This document shows, piece after piece, positions 58,810 to 64,000 of a DNA stretch of 64,000 bases. The notes under the pieces were generated by a model. It was given only the letters and a program-made list of their open reading frames with translations. It searched no databases and was not told the origin of the DNA. Each line of letters opens with the position of its first letter. The stretch's first letter is position 1. Origin of the DNA: Whalleya microplaca (lineage: Eukaryota; Ascomycota; Sordariomycetes; Xylariales; Xylariaceae); contig MU385710.1 of assembly GCA_022497155.1 (NCBI GenBank), forward strand, positions 1,798,001-1,862,000. Direction: 5' to 3'. A program made the translations under genes and the position numbers.

Positions 58810-58825
58810 TACGCAGTACTGCGTA
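58810..58825. repeat. 16-bp perfect palindrome
   Basis: TACGCAGTACTGCGTA equals its own reverse complement. Confidence 0.9.
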
Positions 58826-59770
58826 GGTCGCTCATCCTCAGGGGTTAGCAAATGCTTGTTCTTGACGCTTCACATGCAAGCGACAATGTATCCACCACCC
58901 ACGAGCGAACAGGTTTTTGTTGTACATAAATACATCCGTACACTTCCTTGGTATCCATAACTGCTGTACGGAGTAGTAATCAGACTTTTTTCATGCGAAA
59001 GCTGAGCTGAGATGAAGTTCAAGCTTTCTACCATGCGAAGTTGCCCGCCAGCCCTGCCCACATACGCTCAATCAATTCAGGGTCTGAAGTCTGAAGGGTC
59101 TTCATACATGCGCACTTGCCTGGCAGACCTGGCAGCCCTGGAGTCTCAAGCCTATTTTTGATGGAAACCGTTCAAATCTGGTGGGGCAAAGGGATTCGCA
59201 GCTTGGAAGTCGATCGATCTCGACCCGGATCTTTGTCAAATCATCCCTGGCCGCATTGCTTGTATTGGCATTTCCACCTACCACGAGGCACGCCGATTCA
59301 AACAGAAACGATTCCTCCTTTCAATTTCATGATTATTAAATTATCTACGCACGTAGGTACCCTGGTACCTCATCTTTCCTGCTATTGGTTTTAATATTAG
59401 AGTTATTCGCAGCTTGTCAACCGTCGTCTCAACTGACGCCACAAGCGAGCCCCAATGTTCCTGGATTGGATCTTAGCTCTTGATTGAGCCAGGTGGTGGG
59501 TGGCCGGGCTGCTTGTTGGGTACAGATGGTCCATCTGTCAGTGTTTGGTCAAAGAGAGTCCAATGAGATGTCTTCGATCCTGCCCACCCCGAGCACTTAT
59601 GCAGGTACAGGCTGGTCATCTTGCGTGGCGACCTCTACTCCAACTTTTTCCTGTTCTCGTTTGTGTGGATAGTGAAGTTTTTTTATTTGTTTCTTGCGTA
59701 GGTAGGTCGGCCGCCCTGCCATTCCCCCCCTGCATTGAGGCGCGGGCGGTCAAACCCCCCCTTCTCCCAT

Positions 59771-59794
59771 CAGCCATTCAGCCATTCAGCCATT
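59771..59794. repeat. CAGCCATT x3 tandem repeat
   Basis: Three exact 8-bp copies. Confidence 0.9.
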
Positions 59795-60444
59795 ACTATG
59801 TATGTATACTAGTGTAGGCATACGAGAGTCGGTCTTTGTCACTGTTTCTGAATCCACTCCGGCATGTGGTGGGCCACCAATACGATCGATACCCGCCAGT
59901 CTGGTACTTGCCTTCACTTCTCTTCTTCCCGCGCATTACCTGCCAACTTAGGCTGGTCTTCGAAGTACACAGCTGCTGAATTAGCAGTCTACGTAAGCAT
60001 ATATCATGGTCCACTTATTAATATAGAACCCAGTGGTTCCCAGTCAGCCAGTCTCCAGCTTCACCTCTTACTTCTTTTGCTTTGCCTTGCCCTCCTTTTC
60101 ATATCATCCTGTCCTGCTGGCTTTGGTCCCTTCATCTTCTATTACTCATTTCCCTCTCTTGGTGCTCTACCGGCTGAGTCTAGCCACCGTCATTCATTTT
60201 ATCAAGCAGTCTTTGTTTGTCCATTCTTTCATTGACCGGCTACCTTCACCAACGCCCAAACCACCGAGTCAGCCTAGACAAATTCACTTGGCAATAAGTC
60301 TTTCTTTAAATCTGCTCCAGTATCAGCACTCGGGCACGTTTTCATCCTCTGAGACAAGGGATCTAACGACCACGATCGTTTACTAAGCACATAGAGCACA
60401 CGCACATACGCAACAACCCAGGTCTTTTGCAGTCCGATACAAAC

Positions 60445-61983
60445 ATGAGGTTGACAACTACCAATGCCTTGGCCATATTGGCCCCCTTGGCTGCCGCGAA
60501 GGATTCGATGACCTTCGCCGTTCTGCACTTCAAGGGCAATGGGTTCCTGACAGAGGGACCCATGGATCCCGTCGTCAATCCTGGAGCAACGGCCACCCAC
60601 TATCATAGTATCATGGGTGGAAGCAATTTTGGCACTACTATCCAGGGGGACGAGTTGTTGAATTCTGACTGTACTACGACCTCCATCAAGAACGACAAGA
60701 GCAACTATTGGGTTCCTACTCTCTTCTTCCAGGACCCCAAGGACAGCACGTTCGAAAAAGTTGACTTGTACTATATGAATGTGTACTACTTGTAAGTTTG
60801 TCTGTTGGCCAACCAATACTCATCTCATCTGACTTGTTCACCCTTTATTAGTTTTGAACCTACCGACGACACCATCGAGCCCTTCCCTCCGGGGTTGAAG
60901 ATGCTCAGTGGAGATTCTAGCTTACGCACCCCTCCAAAGAACGGGGGCGCGAAGAATCTCGACCCTAACAGCGGCCCAATTCAGCCCGTTCAGTGGACTT
61001 GCCCTCGGCAGAGCTATAGCCCTCCTTCTTACCCCACTGACTCAGACGGTACGATGGCCGGTATGCAAGATCCCAGCAACGAGCAAGCCGGTGCTGGCTT
61101 CCCCCTGTATAATTGCGACGGCACCTACTCTCCTCTCCGTCAGGACATTCATTTCCCTTCTTGCTACAACCCTAAAGTCGGCCTTGATGATTATAAAAAC
61201 AACATGGCATGGCCGAACTCCGTAAACGGCAAGGAAAATTGCCCAGATGGTTACACCCATCTCCCCCACATCTTCTATGAGGTGTACTGGAACACGCCAT
61301 CCTTCAAGGACAGGTGGACCCCTGATGGCAAGACGCAACCCTTCGTTCTCTCCAACGGCGACGCTACTGGCTACAGTTCGCACGGTGATTTCGTTTCTGG
61401 CTGGGACAACGAGACCTTGGCAACGATCATCAGTACCTGCAATCAGGGTACACTGGGCATGGAAACCTGTCCCGATATCCCGGGTGGCGTGAACGAGGAC
61501 ACAACTTGTAGGATCGCTCCAGCTATTGGAAAGCTCTATAGTGTCACGGAATCCTTGACTTCGCTCCCGCTTAATTGTGAGGTCACTGGCTGGGGTCACG
61601 GTAGCGGCAACACCACCGAAGAAACGTCTACATCGTCATCAGAACCAGTCATCTCGACCAGCCCTACCAGCACCGCCGAAGCTGAGTCATATGCTGCGTC
61701 GTCCGTCGAGACTGCCGAGGCTGCCGCGTCTACTGCGGCCGTGAACATCAATGCCGTGGCCGACAGCTCCTCCACTACGGCGGCAGCGGCCGCCGTTACA
61801 GCGGCCGCCGGCACTGACCCCAACGTCGAGACGGTCTGGGATGTCGTTACCGTGACCTCCACGGCCACCGTGGAGGTTGAAGCCACGCCAGCTGCCCGCA
61901 TCAAGCGCCGCGTTCCCAACCGCAGTCACGGTCACTTGGCTCGTCACGCCCACGCCCACGGTTCCTTTGCCGGCCGGCGGTAG
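60445..61983 (+). CDS. Secreted DUF1996-domain protein
   Basis: Two exons, 60445-60791 and 60852-61983, with a 60-nt GTAAGT..TAG intron, give 492 residues. A short hydrophobic N-terminus (LTTTNALAILAPLAAA) looks like a signal peptide. The DUF1996 core spans about residues 30-340: GPMDPVVNPGATATHYHSIM, then SNYWVPTLFF, FEPTDDTIEPFPPGLKMLSG, QDIHFPSCYNP, and HGDFVSGWDNETL. These words are typical of the fungal DUF1996 family, extracellular and often found with WSC domains; the function is unknown. The C-terminal 150 residues are Ser/Thr/Ala-rich, then basic and His-rich (RHAHAHGSFAGRR), without a WSC domain or GPI-like end. An ATG-free leader precedes the start. Confidence 0.88.
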
Positions 61984-62541
61984 GGTTGCGCCTGAACTCT
62001 CATTCTTGTGTACACGACATTCTTAGGGATGAGGCGTCGTTGGGTTTGTCGCATTTTTTGATGGAAAATTTGGGGGGTATGGATTCTTTCGGATGCGCAT
62101 GACAAGCATCAAGATTAGCGAGGTGATCGGTTCACCATAAGATATCTTCTTCCTTCGTGTGCGGATGTGTTTCAGGTACAGCACATTATGACGCCTCGAA
62201 CCCTTAAACCCCTTATTAGCTATGATGGTGTTCTGACTTGGAGCGGCAGTTGTAGACCCAATAGAGTCTCTGCTGGCCGACGGGTTTCATGGAACGTCGA
62301 TATCAAGCCGATTTTGCTTCCTGTACATATTTAGCTAATTGTATTGAGAGATGGACTTGCATTTTTTACGTCCAAACCAACAGAGTATTCGACAAGGTGG
62401 TATGTGTATGTAACCGTCGCGATTAATTGCCTAAATTATTAAATGAAGATGGTCTCTCTAGTTTGTAGGTGCAGTTCAATTCTACATCACGTCCAGTGTA
62501 TCAAGTCACGAGGGATGATTGATTTTCATAGGTCATTATAT
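61984..62541. other. Convergent spacer between the DUF1996 gene and RCM1
   Basis: 558 nt of AT-rich 3' flanks. No gene is seen. Confidence 0.5.
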
Positions 62542-64000
62542 TTAATCACCAAATCCATTCCATTCGTTCTCATCAGAATCGCTTAGACTACTATCATTGC
62601 TTATTTCACCTGTATCCTCAGATCCAGTGCCCTCATCCTCAGCAATTGTAGGGGTACCATTTTGTGCAGATTGAATAGGACCAGGTCGGCTCGCAGGACT
62701 GGAGCAGAGCCTTGGTTTCAATGTCGGCATACCTGAAGAATCCCGGATAATGCGACCGTTATCATCGCGAAGGTAAGGGCCGTCGTCTTCCTCTTCAAGT
62801 CTTGATGGCAAGTCCCGATCAAAGCCTGCGACGAAGAAACCCATGACACCCTTTCCGTCATCTTTATAAGAGCGAATACATGCATCAGCGACCTCCATAT
62901 CGCCATTGGATGCCTCTGCCGACCCACGAACCGGCCATTCTCGCAATCCTCGAACCTGCTTCTCCCGCTTCCGTATACGCCAACCTCTCTCCTTGGAAAT
63001 GTCGGACTGCAAGGCTTTCAGAACGACCTGCTCGTTTTCCTCGGCGTGGATTGAGCACGTCGAATAGGTGATTTTCTTAGCAGCGGGGAATTTGAATGCA
63101 TGCAGGAGAAGCGTCAGCTGGAAGGACGACAAAGCTTCTAAGCGGGCTTTCAGTTCCTTCTCGGAAGAAACCAGAGTTTCCTGCCCGTCGTCATCGATTA
63201 TGACGCGCTGGGGAGCGTCCGCCACCAGATCATCCCCTCGCTTGCGCTTGCGACTTCCATCGATCGACGCCTTCTTGGATGAGTCGGGAGCTTCCGGTAG
63301 ATGGATCGTAGGCATATCATCCCTGCCGACGATCCCGCTGCCTGAACAGCTGGGATCAAGGAGAAGACACCCAACCTTCCTGAACAATTCCGCATTTGGA
63401 TCGACCTTGAGAAAGTCCTGACCGAAGCTCATCCGGGTGATGTCCTCGGCACCGGCAGATTTCACCATTTTCTCTAGCGTGCGCGCGCGCTTCCGATCTT
63501 TCTCAAACGCATAGACTATCTGTGTGCACTCTTCAGAATCCGGTACTCGGGAGTGCACAATGGCGGCGAGATGTGTTGTCTTGTTCCCGGGTGCGGCGCA
63601 CGAGTCAATCACGTCACCATCCTCGGAGCGCGGATCTAGCAAATATGCTGGGAAGCAAGAAGCCTTGTCCTGCAGTATAATCGCTCCGCAGAGGTAAGCT
63701 TCCGTCTTGGTAATTTCGAAGCCGGGCGACACGGCCAAGAGGTTCGGTATATGGTCGTCAACATACAGAAACCTCCCAGGAGCGGCTGTGATAGCTTGGA
63801 CCGTATAGGCTCTCGTGAACTCCTTGAAGGTGGTCTCTAACTGATCCTCGAGGCTCGTCTTGAGGGTATTGACGCGCACCCAGCGGGGGTAGCGTGCTGC
63901 TTCGCCCAGGAAGTCCATGGCCACCTGCTGGCGCAAGGATTCCAGTGACCCTGCTTTCCTCCGCAGCCTTGCTCTTGTGAACTCGGCATTGAGACGTGCC
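62542..64000 (-). CDS. RCM1: 25S rRNA m5C methyltransferase Rcm1 / NSUN5 (5' truncated by window edge)
   Basis: A minus-strand frame open from the right edge to a TAA at 62542-62544 gives the C-terminal 485 residues or so. The part upstream of the first ATG-like codon (RLNAEFTRARLRRKAGSLES) is in frame, so the start lies beyond the window. NOL1/NOP2/Sun family features: DSCAAPGNKTTHLAA (SAM motif I), the acidic AFEKDRKRARTLEKM, the motif-IV LLLDPSCSGSGIVG with its Cys, and the catalytic TYSTCSIHAEENEQVV Cys. DPSCSGSG rather than DPPC is typical of the NSUN5/Rcm1 branch, which methylates a large-subunit rRNA cytosine. A basic insert (SRKRKRGDD) lies between the motifs, and the C-terminus is acidic. 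Confidence 0.93.
   Translation of the reverse strand, partial: ARLNAEFTRARLRRKAGSLESLRQQVAMDFLGEAARYPRWVRVNTLKTSLEDQLETTFKEFTRAYTVQAITAAPGRFLYVDDHIPNLLAVSPGFEITKTEAYLCGAIILQDKASCFPAYLLDPRSEDGDVIDSCAAPGNKTTHLAAIVHSRVPDSEECTQIVYAFEKDRKRARTLEKMVKSAGAEDITRMSFGQDFLKVDPNAELFRKVGCLLLDPSCSGSGIVGRDDMPTIHLPEAPDSSKKASIDGSRKRKRGDDLVADAPQRVIIDDDGQETLVSSEKELKARLEALSSFQLTLLLHAFKFPAAKKITYSTCSIHAEENEQVVLKALQSDISKERGWRIRKREKQVRGLREWPVRGSAEASNGDMEVADACIRSYKDDGKGVMGFFVAGFDRDLPSRLEEEDDGPYLRDDNGRIIRDSSGMPTLKPRLCSSPASRPGPIQSAQNGTPTIAEDEGTGSEDTGEISNDSSLSDSDENEWNGFGD

Larger units (their letters stand above)
53961..60444. other. Gene-poor interval with a tRNA and decayed coding traces
   Basis: About 6.5 kb lack an intact protein gene. 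Contents: a tRNA-Tyr at 54907-54995, decayed coding-like frames at about 56200-57190, a G-tract at 58131-58162, a (GTAT)n run at 58777-58802, a palindrome at 58810-58825 and an 8-bp triplicate at 59771-59794. The plus strand has no ATG from 60009 to 60444, pointing to the leader of the DUF1996 gene. Confidence 0.45.

Noticed and set aside
1..64000. CRISPR arrays, prophage, insertion sequences or intact retrotransposons
   Set aside because: No direct-repeat/spacer array, integrase, reverse transcriptase or transposase signature was seen; the genome is eukaryotic.

Overview
The window looks like part of a filamentous ascomycete chromosome, most likely Pezizomycotina and possibly Sordariomycetes. 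The evidence is intron-containing nuclear genes with short introns (mostly 49-135 nt), GT..AG ends, CTAAC/CTGAC-like branch sites, long pyrimidine-rich leaders and compact house-keeping genes, plus a P450/O-methyltransferase pair and secreted hydrolase-type proteins. No prokaryotic features, CRISPR arrays or intact transposons were seen. I reconstructed 20 protein-coding genes (two cut by the window edges) and one intron-containing tRNA. Gene models were built by eye from reading frames, splice signals and remembered family patterns; no database search was run.

Layout. 0-13 kb: the C-terminal part of an EH-domain protein at the left edge, then a same-strand O-methyltransferase and cytochrome P450 (a likely small secondary-metabolism pair), a tandem PH-domain protein (Opy1-like) and a secreted GH5 glycosidase. 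13-20 kb: a Med2-like Mediator subunit candidate (minus strand) and a three-RRM Pub1/TIA-1-type RNA-binding protein preceded by 1.1 kb without a single ATG. 23-34 kb: the DYRK-family kinase Yak1, an RRM protein, ribosomal protein uL2 and adenosine kinase with a possible mitochondrial N-terminal extension. 35-44 kb is the densest part: an Est1/SMG7-like protein, a ZNF511-like zinc-finger protein, the spliceosome factor Bud31, complex I subunit NDUFA6/NUO14.8 and the RNA polymerase I/III subunit Rpc19.

46-64 kb is gene-poor: a four-helix membrane protein, a protein with an internal MIF/tautomerase-like domain, the Rag GTPase Gtr2, a tRNA-Tyr, a roughly 5.4 kb stretch without an intact gene but with decayed coding traces, a secreted DUF1996 protein and the m5C rRNA methyltransferase Rcm1/NSUN5 running off the right edge.

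Functional links: growth control and nutrient signalling (Yak1, Gtr2, Opy1-like), RNA metabolism (Pub1-like, Est1/SMG7-like, Bud31, RRM protein) and ribosome production (uL2, Rpc19, Rcm1) predominate. These are separate transcription units, not operons. The most unusual observations are the ATG-free leader, a GC-AG intron with a 12-nt last exon, an acid-free N-terminal extension on adenosine kinase, and a MIF-type domain that cannot carry the family's N-terminal catalytic proline.
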